Shown here one piece after another: positions 37,907 through 48,548 of a stretch of DNA of 64,000 bases (the stretch's first letter is position 1; every line of letters starts with the position of its first letter). Where the stretch lies: the NCBI GenBank assembly GCA_030696045.1, contig JAUYNO010000075.1, positions 48,972-112,971 of the forward strand. The letters run 5' to 3'. The notes beneath the pieces were generated by a model, which was not told the origin of the DNA, ran no database searches, and was given only the letters and a program-made list of their open reading frames with translations. A program made the translations under genes and the position numbers. This DNA comes from Stagnimonas sp. Its GTDB lineage: Bacteria; Pseudomonadota; Gammaproteobacteria; Nevskiales; Nevskiaceae.

Positions 37907-37930
37907 ACTGCGCCGGCCGTCCGGCGCAGT
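37907..37930. other. Perfect GC-rich hairpin between two minus-strand genes
   Basis: actgcgccgg, loop ccgt, then ccggcgcagt: ten-base perfect arms just past the end of the Met/His-rich gene. There is no T run on either strand, so this may be a factor-dependent terminator, an mRNA-stabilising stem or a REP-like element. Confidence 0.4.
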
Positions 37931-37961
37931 CGCGTGAGGCTAGGGCAACGTTGCTGGCGCT

Positions 37962-38294
37962 TCAGCTCTTGCCGGGGGTCTTGTGCTCATGCGGGCCTTG
38001 TTCAACCGGGGCCGGCGCGTCGGAACTCTTGCAGTCCTGCATGTGCTGGGCCGGGTCCATGCCCTTCATGCCCTTGGTGTCCGGCATGGGGTGGTCCTTG
38101 GCGGCGTGGTCCATATGCTCGGTGCCGGGCTTGGGCGTGCAGGTGATGGTCGGCTTGTTGGCGGGATCGTGGAGCTTGGGATCCATGCCCTGCATGCCGC
38201 GAGTCTGCGGCATCGGCGCCTTGGTATCGGCGGCGCAGGAAATTCCGGACAGGGCCATGCAGCAGGCGGCGAGGCTGAGGGTAATCTTGTTCAC
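37962..38294 (-). CDS. Met/His-rich periplasmic metal-binding protein
   Basis: 110 residues from a GTG at 38294 preceded by AAGGAG. Signal peptide (ITLSLAACCMALSGISC); an imperfect lipobox (GISC) leaves lipidation open. The mature chain carries two copies of a GM-[QK]-GMDP-x-x-H motif (RGMQGMDPKLHDP and KGMKGMDPAQHMQDC), plus TEHMDHAAKDHPM and GPHEHKTPG. Repeated Met/His pairs suggest Cu(I) or Ag(I) binding. It is 155 bp downstream of the P1B ATPase on the same strand and could accept the exported metal. Confidence 0.8.
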   Translation of the reverse strand: MNKITLSLAACCMALSGISCAADTKAPMPQTRGMQGMDPKLHDPANKPTITCTPKPGTEHMDHAAKDHPMPDTKGMKGMDPAQHMQDCKSSDAPAPVEQGPHEHKTPGKS

Positions 38295-38449
38295 GACGTC
38301 ACTCCTTGAGCGGTCAATGGATGGGCGTCGGTTCGAAGCCGGCAGCCGGGACACGGCTTGTTCAGCGCGCGCCCCCACTGTGTCGATTAAACGGCGATTC
38401 CACATTGACCCAGGTCATTCGCCGCGAAACAGCCTGGCCGGCCGAGGCA

Positions 38450-40849
<2,400 letters not shown>

Positions 40850-40879
40850 GATGAACCTCCATTTGCAGGGACAGATTGC

Positions 40880-40911
40880 ACCCTAAACTCCGTTCCCGAC
40901 CCCAGAGTCAA
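40880..40911 (-). promoter_or_regulatory. MerR-type promoter/operator of the P1B ATPase
   Basis: On the minus strand TTGACT (-35, 40906-40911) and TAGGGT (-10, 40880-40885) are separated by 20 bp, longer than the usual 17. A dyad (actccg and cagagt arms, 40887-40908) fills the spacer. Over-long spacing with a central dyad is the signature of promoters that MerR-family activators bend into shape. The TTGACT..GGAGT pattern resembles mer operators. Confidence 0.75.
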
Positions 40912-40923
40912 GGCCCGGCAATC

Positions 40924-41340
40924 ATGACCCGAACTGCCCCCGAAGCTATGACCATCGGCCGCCTGGCCCGCGCGGCCGGCGTCGGCGTCGAAACCATCCG
41001 CTACTACCAGCAGCGCGGCCTGTTGCCGCTGCCGCCGGCCGTCGGCAGCTATCGACTCTATCCGGTGACGCTGAACGCGAGGATCCGCTTCATCAAGCGC
41101 GCGCAGGAGCTCGGCTTCTCGCTGGACGAAATCGCCGAGCTGCTGCGACTGGAGGACGGCGCCGACCGTGGCTCGATCCGGCGGGTCGCCGCCGACCGGC
41201 TCGGGCAGATCGAGGCGAAGATCGGCGACCTGCGCCGGATGCAGCAGGCGCTCAAGCAGCTGCTGCTGAGCTGCGAGCACGCCGGCGCGGGCGCGCCCTG
41301 TCCCATCATCGCCAGCCTGGCGGAGCCGGTCGGGGAATAG
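40924..41340 (+). CDS. MerR-family metal-responsive regulator
   Basis: 138 residues from the ATG at 40924. Winged helix MTIGRLARAAGVGVETIRYYQQRGLL, then a hinge (RIRFIKRAQELGFSLDEI) and a dimerisation coiled coil. The metal loop is C-x8-C (SCEHAGAGAPCPIIASL), the spacing of mercury MerR rather than of CueR (x7). However, the third MerR cysteine (LEDGTHC in MerR) is replaced (LEDGADRG), so a three-coordinate mercury site is not possible as in MerR. It probably senses Cu+/Ag+ or another metal and activates the divergent ATPase. Which metal cannot be told from sequence. Confidence 0.85.
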   Translation: MTRTAPEAMTIGRLARAAGVGVETIRYYQQRGLLPLPPAVGSYRLYPVTLNARIRFIKRAQELGFSLDEIAELLRLEDGADRGSIRRVAADRLGQIEAKIGDLRRMQQALKQLLLSCEHAGAGAPCPIIASLAEPVGE

Positions 41341-41350
41341 AAGCGGTTCC

Positions 41351-41414
41351 CGTAGGGTGGGCTTCAGCCCCCGCGGAGTGTCGATGCGCCGCGTGGGCTG
41401 AAGCCCACCCTACG
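41351..41414. repeat. REP-like inverted repeat with perfect 20-bp arms
   Basis: cgtagggtgggcttcagccc at 41351-41370 is the exact reverse complement of 41395-41414, around a 24-bp centre. It sits in the gap after the MerR gene, convergent with the DUF1643 gene. This arm resembles a dispersed palindrome of proteobacterial genomes. Confidence 0.75.
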
Positions 41415-41417
41415 TCG

Positions 41418-41437
41418 CTCCCCCGCAAGCGGGGGAG
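41418..41437. repeat. Short palindrome ctcccccgc/gcgggggag
   Basis: Nine-base perfect arms with a two-base loop, three bases from the preceding inverted repeat. It may belong to the same composite element, or act as a bidirectional stop for the MerR and DUF1643 transcripts. Confidence 0.6.
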
Positions 41438-41450
41438 GGGACTGGTCGCC

Positions 41451-41957
41451 CTAACCCGGCATCGGACTCGGCGCCGCCGCATAGGCGACATAGAGCGGGT
41501 GCTTGGGCGAGCCATCGCGGTTCAGTTGCAGGGCCAGGGGCTGTCGGCCGCTGGCGCGGATCAAGGCGAGCACCTGGCGGCCGCGTTCGCCGATGGCCGG
41601 GTCCGCACCCCAGGCGCAGATCACCTGGTCGGCCCGCAGGACCTCGGCGGCGATCAGCGCGTCGTTGGCCAGGCCGACCGGATCATCGACCCGGCGCAAG
41701 GCCTTGGGATCGGTTGAGCGCAGCGCGAACAGGTTGCAGACGCTCATCGCCCCGGCGCCGCCGCGCATGGCGCGGGTCTGGCAGCGGGCGACGGTGGGGT
41801 CGTTGGCCAGCTCGGTGGCGGTGCTGGGGTTGAGCATCACGAACAACCACAGCGGCCCTTCGCCCCAGCGGCGGCGCAGCAGGTAGCGGTACAGCTCGCA
41901 ATCGGAGTAATGCGCTTCCGACTGCTCGACCAGGCTTTGGTGATGGCGGACGATCAT
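41451..41957 (-). CDS. DUF1643 domain protein
   Basis: 168 residues. The DUF1643 core is clear: PLWLFVMLNPSTATELANDPTVARC at the start, CNLFALRSTDPKALRR and a VICAWGADPAIGERG stretch. The function of DUF1643 is unknown; the family is often found in phage and near restriction or repair genes. Its ATG overlaps the addA stop (ATGA), so it is translationally coupled to the recombination nuclease, a link that may be informative. Confidence 0.85.
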   Translation of the reverse strand: MIVRHHQSLVEQSEAHYSDCELYRYLLRRRWGEGPLWLFVMLNPSTATELANDPTVARCQTRAMRGGAGAMSVCNLFALRSTDPKALRRVDDPVGLANDALIAAEVLRADQVICAWGADPAIGERGRQVLALIRASGRQPLALQLNRDGSPKHPLYVAYAAAPSPMPG

Positions 41958-44900
41958 GGCGACTCGGGCAGGGGCAGCCAGCGGGCCGTCGGCGTCCAGA
42001 TCACGCCGGCCGAGACCGGGCGGTCCGGCCAGAGGCGCTGCACGGCGGCGACATAGCGGCGCAGCTGCTCGGCGGCACCCGCGAGCACGGCGGCGGCATC
42101 GCCGGCGCGATGGGTCTTGTAGTCGAGCACCCACAGCCGCTCGCCGTCGTCGACCAGGCGGTCGAGCACGTTCAGCTGCAGGCCCTCGGCGAGCGCCAGC
42201 GGCAGCGCCACCTCGTTCCAGGCGCGCAGGCCGGGCGCGAAGAAACGGCGCAGTTCCGGTGCTGCCAGCACCGCCTCGGCCTCGGCCAGCGCGGCGGCGT
42301 AGAGCGGCGCGGGCGGGCTGAGGCCCAGCTGCCGGGCGACGCGGGCAGCGAGCCCGGCGCGGTCGGCCCCGACCCCGTCGCCCAGGGCCTGCAGCAGCGC
42401 ATGCACCAGCTGGCCGCGCAGGACCGCGCCGGCGTCGAGGGCGAGGCCGGTCGCGGGCGCCGCCGGCGCGGCTTGCAGGGGGCGCAGCAGCCGCAGGTCC
42501 AGGGGCGGCGGGACGGCGGCGGGCGCGCCTTCCTGCACGCTCGGCAGCGCGCCGCTGGCGTAGTGGACGCTGCGCGGCAGACCGTCGTCCGGGGCCTCGT
42601 TGGCGGCGCTGGCCAGCTGCTGCACCGCGACTGCGCAGCGGGCATGCCAGCTGTCCGCGACCTCGCCTCGGGCGGGCGCGAAGCCGGAGACGAACAGGTA
42701 TTGCCGCGCTCGCGTCACAGCGACATAGAGCAGGTTGAGGTCCTCGCGCTGCTCGCGCGCCTGCTCGGCGTCGACCAGGCTCTGCGACAGAGGATCGCGG
42801 TCGTCGCGGCTGCCGGTCAGCACCACCAGGCCGGGGGCGGCGGCGCCGACTGGCCATTCGATGCGCCAGCCGGCGCGCGCCGCGCGGGCGCCGGGCGCGG
42901 CATTGACCAGGAACACCGCCGGTGCCTCCAGGCCCTTGGCCGCGTGCACGGTCATCACCCGCACCCGGGCCTCGCCCCCGGCGGGCGGCGCCTCGTCCGG
43001 CGCGGCGTCGCCACGCAGGCCGGCGCAGTGGCGCAGGAAGCCGGCCAGGGTCGGATAGCGGCCGTGGTCGCTGTCCAGCGCCAGTTGCAGCAGGGCGGCG
43101 AGGTTGGCGGCGACCGCGCTGTCCGCCGGCCGCGCGGCGCGGCAGCGGCGGACCAAGTCGCCCTCGTCGGCGATGCGGTCGAGCAGGTCGTGCGGCGGCA
43201 GCCGCCGCGCCAGGCCGCGCCAGCGGTTCAGCAGTTGGTTCGCGCGCGCCAGCGCCGGCCGCTCGCCGCAGTCGGCCAGACTCGCGAACCAGCTGCGCCG
43301 CTCGGGGCCCAGGCGCTGGGCCAGCGCCAGCAGGTCGGCATCGTCGACCGAGAACAGCGGCGAGCGCAGCGCCTGCGCCAGCGCCAGATCCTGATGCGGG
43401 GCGTCGAGCACGGTCAGCAGGGCCAGCAGGTCCTGCGCCAGCGCGGTGTCGAGCAGGGTGCCGCGGGTGGCGCTGAGATAGGGCACACCGGCGGCGCCCA
43501 GGGCGCGCTCGATGGCGCCCAGGTGGCGGCGCTGGCGCGACAGCACCATGACGTCGTCATACCGCAGCGGCCGGCTGCGGCCATCGCGCTCGGTGACCGG
43601 GGTGCGCGCCGCCACCAGGGTCTGGATGCGTTCGGCCAGCCACTCGCCCTCCTGCGCGGCGCGGCGGTCCTCGCCGGTTTCGCGCGGGGTGAGCAGGGGG
43701 TTGCGCAGGCCGCCGGCGTCGGCAAGGGATTCGAGCTCGGCAGCGCTGAACAGGGGCGCGACCTCGACCGCGCCGTGCAGCGCGTCGCGCCGGGTTTCGT
43801 GGCGATCAAAGCCGATGCGGGTGCCGGTGTCGGCGGCGAACAGGGCGTTGACGAAGTCGATGATGGCCGGGGCGCTGCGCTGCGAGGCATTGAGCGGCAG
43901 CCGCACGGCGGCGAGCCGGGTCTCCAGCGTTTGCGCCGCCAGTTCCAGCAGTTGCGGCTCGGCGCGGCGGAAGCCGTAGATGCTCTGCTTGGCGTCGCCG
44001 ACCACGAAGGCGCTGCGGCCGCGCGCCGGGTCGCTGGCGAACTCGTCCAGCATGGGCTTCAGCAGGCGCCATTGCAGCGGGCTGGTGTCCTGGAACTCGT
44101 CGAGCAGCAGGTGCTCGACCCGGGCATCGAGCTTGTAGCGCACCCATTCGGCCTGCTCGGCGCTGCTCAGCAGCCGGCAGGTCTGCCATTCCAGCTCCGG
44201 GAACAGCAGGGCATTGGCGCGACGCAGGATTTCGCCGAGTGCCTCGATGGCGGCGAGCCCCAGCGTGAGCGCGGCCCGCGTGCGGCGGTAGGTGCTGTGG
44301 CGGCGCTGGGCCTGGAGCGCCTGGGCGATGGCGTCGAGCAGCACCGCGTGGTGTTCGAGCGCGGTGGCCGCCTGCTCCTCGGTATACAGCTTCTTCTGCG
44401 GCTTGAAGCTGTAGGGCGCGCTGCCGTCCTTCTTGTAGAGCGCGGTGAGCAGCGCGGCCAGTCGCTCGGCGCCGTGCAGCTCGTGGACATCGGCCAACCG
44501 GGCGGCCTTCAGGTACTGGGTATCGCCGAGCTCGTGCAACAGCCCATGCAGCATGCTGATACGGAAACCGCAGCTGTCGGCGTCGATGGCGCCGTAGACA
44601 TCCTCGTCCTCGCTCCAGGGCAGGCGCGCGGCCAGCGCCGCGCACAGCGACTCCAGCGGCGACTCGCTGTGTTCGGTCGCGGCCCAGATCTCGGCGCGGC
44701 GCTGCAACAGACCGCGCAGGCTATCGCGCAGCTCCCACTCGCCGACGCCTTCCTCGGCCAGCACCTGCAGGGCGAGCGCCTCGGCGCTGTCCGGATTGCG
44801 GTGCAGCTGCGCCAGCAGCTGCTCGACTGCCTGCCCCAGCCATTCGTCCTCGCGCTCGGCCAGGCTGAAGCCGGCCGGCACCCCGGCTTCCAGCGGGAAG

Positions 44901-45265
44901 CGGCTCAGCAGCTCCTGGCAGAAGGCATGCAGGGTGCTGGCGCGCAACGGCAGCTCGGCGTGGACATAGTCCTCGAACAGGGCGCGCGCGCGCTCACGGC
45001 TGGGCGCGTCATCCGGTGCTTCCAGCTCGGCCAGCGCGGCGCTCAGGCCGGCTTCGTCGGCATAGGCCAGCTGTTGCAGGCGGGCGACCACGCGTTCCCG
45101 CATTTCCGCCGCCGCCTTGCGGGTGAAGGTGAGCGCGAGGATGCCGCCGGGCGCCGCGCCGGCCAGCAGCAGGCGGACGATGCGGCCGGTCAGGGTCCAG
45201 GTCTTGCCGGTGCCGGCGCTGGCCAGCACGGCGGCGCTGCGGGTTGGATCGAGGGCGGGATTCAT
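41954..45265 (-). CDS. addA: AddA-like ATP-dependent helicase/nuclease subunit
   Basis: 1103 residues. UvrD-type helicase motifs are in order: Walker A ASAGTGKTW near 18, TLHAFCQELLSRF (Ic), LLLDEFQDTSPLQW (II), VGDAKQSIYGFR (III) and VMTVHAAKGLEAPAVFLV (V). The C-terminal PD-(D/E)XK nuclease is present (VLDYKTHRAG near 1055). With AddB it resects double-strand breaks and helps load RecA. The order addB-addA on the minus strand is conserved, but a REP-like block separates them here, and the last base pairs overlap the DUF1643 gene. No recBCD genes are in the window. Confidence 0.92.
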   Translation of the reverse strand: MNPALDPTRSAAVLASAGTGKTWTLTGRIVRLLLAGAAPGGILALTFTRKAAAEMRERVVARLQQLAYADEAGLSAALAELEAPDDAPSRERARALFEDYVHAELPLRASTLHAFCQELLSRFPLEAGVPAGFSLAEREDEWLGQAVEQLLAQLHRNPDSAEALALQVLAEEGVGEWELRDSLRGLLQRRAEIWAATEHSESPLESLCAALAARLPWSEDEDVYGAIDADSCGFRISMLHGLLHELGDTQYLKAARLADVHELHGAERLAALLTALYKKDGSAPYSFKPQKKLYTEEQAATALEHHAVLLDAIAQALQAQRRHSTYRRTRAALTLGLAAIEALGEILRRANALLFPELEWQTCRLLSSAEQAEWVRYKLDARVEHLLLDEFQDTSPLQWRLLKPMLDEFASDPARGRSAFVVGDAKQSIYGFRRAEPQLLELAAQTLETRLAAVRLPLNASQRSAPAIIDFVNALFAADTGTRIGFDRHETRRDALHGAVEVAPLFSAAELESLADAGGLRNPLLTPRETGEDRRAAQEGEWLAERIQTLVAARTPVTERDGRSRPLRYDDVMVLSRQRRHLGAIERALGAAGVPYLSATRGTLLDTALAQDLLALLTVLDAPHQDLALAQALRSPLFSVDDADLLALAQRLGPERRSWFASLADCGERPALARANQLLNRWRGLARRLPPHDLLDRIADEGDLVRRCRAARPADSAVAANLAALLQLALDSDHGRYPTLAGFLRHCAGLRGDAAPDEAPPAGGEARVRVMTVHAAKGLEAPAVFLVNAAPGARAARAGWRIEWPVGAAAPGLVVLTGSRDDRDPLSQSLVDAEQAREQREDLNLLYVAVTRARQYLFVSGFAPARGEVADSWHARCAVAVQQLASAANEAPDDGLPRSVHYASGALPSVQEGAPAAVPPPLDLRLLRPLQAAPAAPATGLALDAGAVLRGQLVHALLQALGDGVGADRAGLAARVARQLGLSPPAPLYAAALAEAEAVLAAPELRRFFAPGLRAWNEVALPLALAEGLQLNVLDRLVDDGERLWVLDYKTHRAGDAAAVLAGAAEQLRRYVAAVQRLWPDRPVSAGVIWTPTARWLPLPESP

Positions 45266-45320
45266 GGGTGAGATTTCCCTGCCGTCCCTGGCGCGGCTGC
45301 GCCCGAGTCGATGACCCCCG

Positions 45321-45379
45321 GCCCGTGCATCCCTGCACGGGCGCGAACGGGCATGGACAGCCCTTCAAGGCTGTCCATG
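45321..45379. repeat. Two REP-like palindromes between addB and addA
   Basis: The first has arms gcccgtgca/tgcacgggc (45321-45342). The second has arms catggacagcc/ggctgtccatg (45352-45379), 11 bases perfect with a six-base loop. The second overlaps the stop codon of addB, so the last residues of AddB are encoded by the repeat. The two stems may limit or tune addA expression relative to addB. Confidence 0.7.
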
Positions 45380-48118
45380 ACGGCCCCCGTTCGCCCAGTC
45401 TCCGCGACGACAGACGCCCAGAAAATCACAGTGCTCGCACACGCTGTCCGCGCCATTGGCGGGCAGGGCCGCGCCGGCATGCAGCGCGGTCGAGAGCCGT
45501 TGCAGGCGCTCGCTGATCGAGTAGGCGAGGTCCTGCAGGGGCTCGCCGTCGAGGCCGGTGGCCTTCTGCTCCTTCAGGTTCCAGTACTCGATGGCCGTCA
45601 CCGGTTCCGCCAACAGACTGTAGTGGCTCAGCTGCACCGCCTCGCCAGCGAGCATGGCCTTCTTGCTCGGACTGGCGCCGGTCTTGTGGTCGATCAGGCG
45701 CTTGCGACCGCCCTCGTCCTCCAGCCGGTCGGCGCGGCCGCGCAGACGCCAGCCGTCGCGCACCGCCTCCAGATCGGCCTCGACCAGGATGCTGGCCCGG
45801 GGCCATTCGCAGAGCTTTTCCGCCAGCCAGGGGATGCTGTCGCCAAACTCGCTGCGCCAGAGCCGGGCCAGGGGCCGCGCCGCCAAATCGGGCGCGAACA
45901 CGGCATCGGCGAGCTGGTGCAGGCGCTGCTCGATGTCCGGCAAGGCGTCGTCGTCGCGAGGGCCGGTCCAGGCCGGCGGCAGTCCGGGCAGGCTCTCTTC
46001 GAAGCCGCGCAGGATGCGGTGCACGCGGTCGCCGTAGTCGCGGCGGTCGACCGGCGTATCCGGGTCTTCCAGCGGCTCCAGGCCCAGGGCGTAGCGGGCG
46101 TGGAAGGCGTAGGGGCAGTCGATCAGGCTCTGATGGCCGCGCGCCGACAGGCTGCGCTCCCACAGCGGCGCGGTCGCGGGCGGTGCCGGCGGCTGGAGAT
46201 TCGCTTCGGGCAGCATCGAGTCGGCGGCGATCTCGGCCCGGGGCGCCCGTGCTGCCAGCGCCCGGTCCTGCGGGATCGGGCGCCCCGCCGCAGCGGCGAA
46301 GGCGAGGAGCGCGGCGAGTGCCGGCGTCAGCTGCGCGGTCTCGCCGGCCTCGCCCGGGGCGTAGACCAGCCGCACCGTGGGCGCGACTTCCAGCAGCCGA
46401 CGCAGGCGCGTCAAGGCCAGGGCCTGGCGCTCGGCCGCCGTCGGCAGGCCCAGCTCGCGGCGCACGCTGCGGTTGAAGAAGGGGGCCTTGTTGCCGTCGG
46501 CGAGCAGGGCCGGGGTGGCACCGACCAGGACCAGGGCGTCGGCGGCCAGGCCCTGGGTCTGCGCCAGGGTCAGCAGCTGGACCCCGGCCTGCGGGTCGCC
46601 GGTGGCGAAGCTGGCGTCTTCCAGGGCGGCGTCGACCAGGGCGCGGAAGGCTGGCCAACTGGGGGTCAGGCCGGTGCCAGCCAGGGCCTCGCGCAGTTCG
46701 CGCAGACGCTCCAGCACCCGCGCGCCGGCGCTGTCGGCGGCGAGGCCGGCGGCCAGACCACTCTGCTCCAGGCTGGCCAGCAGACCATCGGCATGCGCCA
46801 GGGCCGGCTGCGGTCCGCGCAGGCTGTCGAGCGCCCGCGCGGCAGCGGCCAGGCGATCCCAGCGCGCCTGTTCGGCGGCGCCATCCAGCGCCGCCCGCCA
46901 GCGGCCGGCGCCGCCGGCGATCCCGGCCTGGTAGGCGCGCGGCTCCAGGCTTTCGGCCCAGGCCTCGCCGCCGTCGAGGAAGCCGGACTTGAGCACCGCG
47001 AACAGGGCGCGGAAGGGAAAGTCGCTGTCCAGGCAGCTCATCCAGGCGTCCAGCGCCGCCGCCGCCCGGCTGGTCGACAGCGCCCAGCCGCCGCGGTCGG
47101 CGAGCGTGATGCCGGCCCGCTCCAGTCGCGCCCGCAGGCGGCGGGCCAGGCGGCGGTCCTCGCAGACCACGGCGACCCGACGGGCGCCGGCCAGCAGGGC
47201 CTCGCGCACTGCGAGATCGGCGATCTGCGCCTCGTGTTCGGTATCGGTGGCCTCGACCAGGGCCAGGTCGCCGGGTTCGGCGGCGCCCAGCTCGGCAGCG
47301 CGCTCGCGGGCCAGGCCGGTGTCGGCGAAGGCGGCATCGAGCAGCGGCGCCCGCAGCGTGGGCGCTGACGGCGCCTGCTCGGGTTCGACGCCGAGCTGTG
47401 CGAACAGGCGGACCAGGGCCTTGCCGTCGCGGCCCTGGAGCCGGCCCTGGGTCAGGAAATGCAGCGAGGGCCGCGCCAGCTCCGGGCGCAGGGCGGCAGC
47501 CTCGGCCGGCGTCAGAGCATCGAAGCCGACTAGCCAGAGGGGCGCGGTCTCCGGCCATTGCCTCAGCGCGTCGACCAGTGCCCGACGGCGCGCCAGGGCT
47601 GGCGCTCGCTCGCCGAGTTCCTCGCGGAAGGCGCGGTGCAGGCGGTGCACGATCTGCGCCTCCCGCGACAACGCGGCCAGCGGCCGGGTGGCACCGTAAC
47701 CCTGCTGCAGCAGGGCCTCCAGCGCCGCCTCGTCGTCCGGCAGTTCGACCTGCTGCTGCTCCAGTTCCTCGAACAGAGCGTAGAGCGCGTCGGCGACCCG
47801 CAAAGGAGTCTGGCCCGGGAACAGGAAGCGGAAGCGCGCCACCGCCTCGGCCAGGCGCAGGCGGCAGGCCAGGGGGCTGGCGGCCTCGGGCGTCGGTGCC
47901 AGCTGGGCGAGGGTCAGGATGCGCGGCGCCAGCAGGGCGCCGCCGGCGGCACGGACCAGTGCGCGCAACAGGGCCGAGCCCAGGGCGGGGCTGGCAACCA
48001 CCAGGCTCAGCGCGGTGAGATCCGGCAGCTGCGCGCGGTACTGCGCCAGCAGCAGCCGCGCTGTCGTCTCGGGCAGGTCGGCGCCCGGCGGAATCAGCAG
48101 GATGCGCGCGTCGGCCAT
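45365..48118 (-). CDS. addB: AddB-like PD-(D/E)XK nuclease/inactivated helicase subunit
   Basis: 917 residues. The N-terminal two-thirds is helicase-like but lacks a Walker A lysine motif, as in many proteobacterial AddB proteins. The C-terminal nuclease shows RLIDHKTGASPSKKA. Iron-sulfur cysteines frame it: one in LIDCPYAFHARY near 695 and three in CEHCDFLGVC near 905. AddB binds the AddA helicase and cuts the 5' strand. The C-terminus (WANGGRHGQP) lies in a REP palindrome, so the ancestral end may have been altered by repeat insertion. Confidence 0.9.
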   Translation of the reverse strand: MADARILLIPPGADLPETTARLLLAQYRAQLPDLTALSLVVASPALGSALLRALVRAAGGALLAPRILTLAQLAPTPEAASPLACRLRLAEAVARFRFLFPGQTPLRVADALYALFEELEQQQVELPDDEAALEALLQQGYGATRPLAALSREAQIVHRLHRAFREELGERAPALARRRALVDALRQWPETAPLWLVGFDALTPAEAAALRPELARPSLHFLTQGRLQGRDGKALVRLFAQLGVEPEQAPSAPTLRAPLLDAAFADTGLARERAAELGAAEPGDLALVEATDTEHEAQIADLAVREALLAGARRVAVVCEDRRLARRLRARLERAGITLADRGGWALSTSRAAAALDAWMSCLDSDFPFRALFAVLKSGFLDGGEAWAESLEPRAYQAGIAGGAGRWRAALDGAAEQARWDRLAAAARALDSLRGPQPALAHADGLLASLEQSGLAAGLAADSAGARVLERLRELREALAGTGLTPSWPAFRALVDAALEDASFATGDPQAGVQLLTLAQTQGLAADALVLVGATPALLADGNKAPFFNRSVRRELGLPTAAERQALALTRLRRLLEVAPTVRLVYAPGEAGETAQLTPALAALLAFAAAAGRPIPQDRALAARAPRAEIAADSMLPEANLQPPAPPATAPLWERSLSARGHQSLIDCPYAFHARYALGLEPLEDPDTPVDRRDYGDRVHRILRGFEESLPGLPPAWTGPRDDDALPDIEQRLHQLADAVFAPDLAARPLARLWRSEFGDSIPWLAEKLCEWPRASILVEADLEAVRDGWRLRGRADRLEDEGGRKRLIDHKTGASPSKKAMLAGEAVQLSHYSLLAEPVTAIEYWNLKEQKATGLDGEPLQDLAYSISERLQRLSTALHAGAALPANGADSVCEHCDFLGVCRRGDWANGGRHGQP

Positions 48119-48131
48119 GACGCGCAGCGTA

Positions 48132-48455
48132 TCAACGCTCCAAGAGCGCCAGCTTGTCCGGCTTGCCGTCCCAGTCCTTGGCGTCCGGCGCGATGCCCTT
48201 GCGCTCGGTGATCACCGGCCATTGTTTGGCCAGCTCGCCGTTCAGCGGCTTGAAGTGCAGCTCGAATTCCTTCAGGTCGTCCTCGGCCTTGATGGCATTG
48301 GCCGGGCACTCGGGCTCGCAGAGGGTGCAGTCGATGCACTCTTCCGGGTCGATCACCAGGAAATTCGGACCTTCGTGGAAGCAATCCACGGGGCAGACTT
48401 CCACGCAGTCCGTGTATTTGCACTTGATGCAGTTTTCGACGACGACGAAGGTCAT
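48132..48455 (-). CDS. fdxA: 7Fe ferredoxin (FdxA type)
   Basis: 107 residues, starting MTFVVVENC. Cysteines follow the 3Fe-4S pattern (Cys9, Cys17, Cys21 with CP; Cys12 and Cys25 extra) and the 4Fe-4S pattern in [18 protein letters not shown]. The long tail with [13 protein letters not shown] is typical of Azotobacter-type FdxA. It carries electrons at low potential in the cytoplasm; partner unknown. It is 13 bases before addB, so probably co-transcribed. Confidence 0.95.
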   Translation of the reverse strand: MTFVVVENCIKCKYTDCVEVCPVDCFHEGPNFLVIDPEECIDCTLCEPECPANAIKAEDDLKEFELHFKPLNGELAKQWPVITERKGIAPDAKDWDGKPDKLALLER

Positions 48456-48548
48456 TAGCGGCAGCTCGAACGATGAAGCGGGGCGTTGCAGGCCGCGCAT
48501 TTTACGGCAGGCAGGCCGGGCCGCCCAACCCTCTGTTCGGGTGAGGAT

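Noticed and set aside
40924..41340. CueR
   Set aside because: The metal-loop spacing is C-x8-C rather than C-x7-C and the loop reads CPIIASL as in MerR, so only the family was called.
41418..41437. Rho-independent terminator after merR
   Set aside because: The stem is strong but lacks a T tract; kept as a repeat instead.
42110..45271. 1053-codon plus-strand frame across addA
   Set aside because: Antisense shadow with low-complexity Gln/Ala/Val composition; AddA motifs lie on the minus strand.
45311..47368. 685-codon plus-strand frame across addB
   Set aside because: Antisense shadow; no motif or start context.
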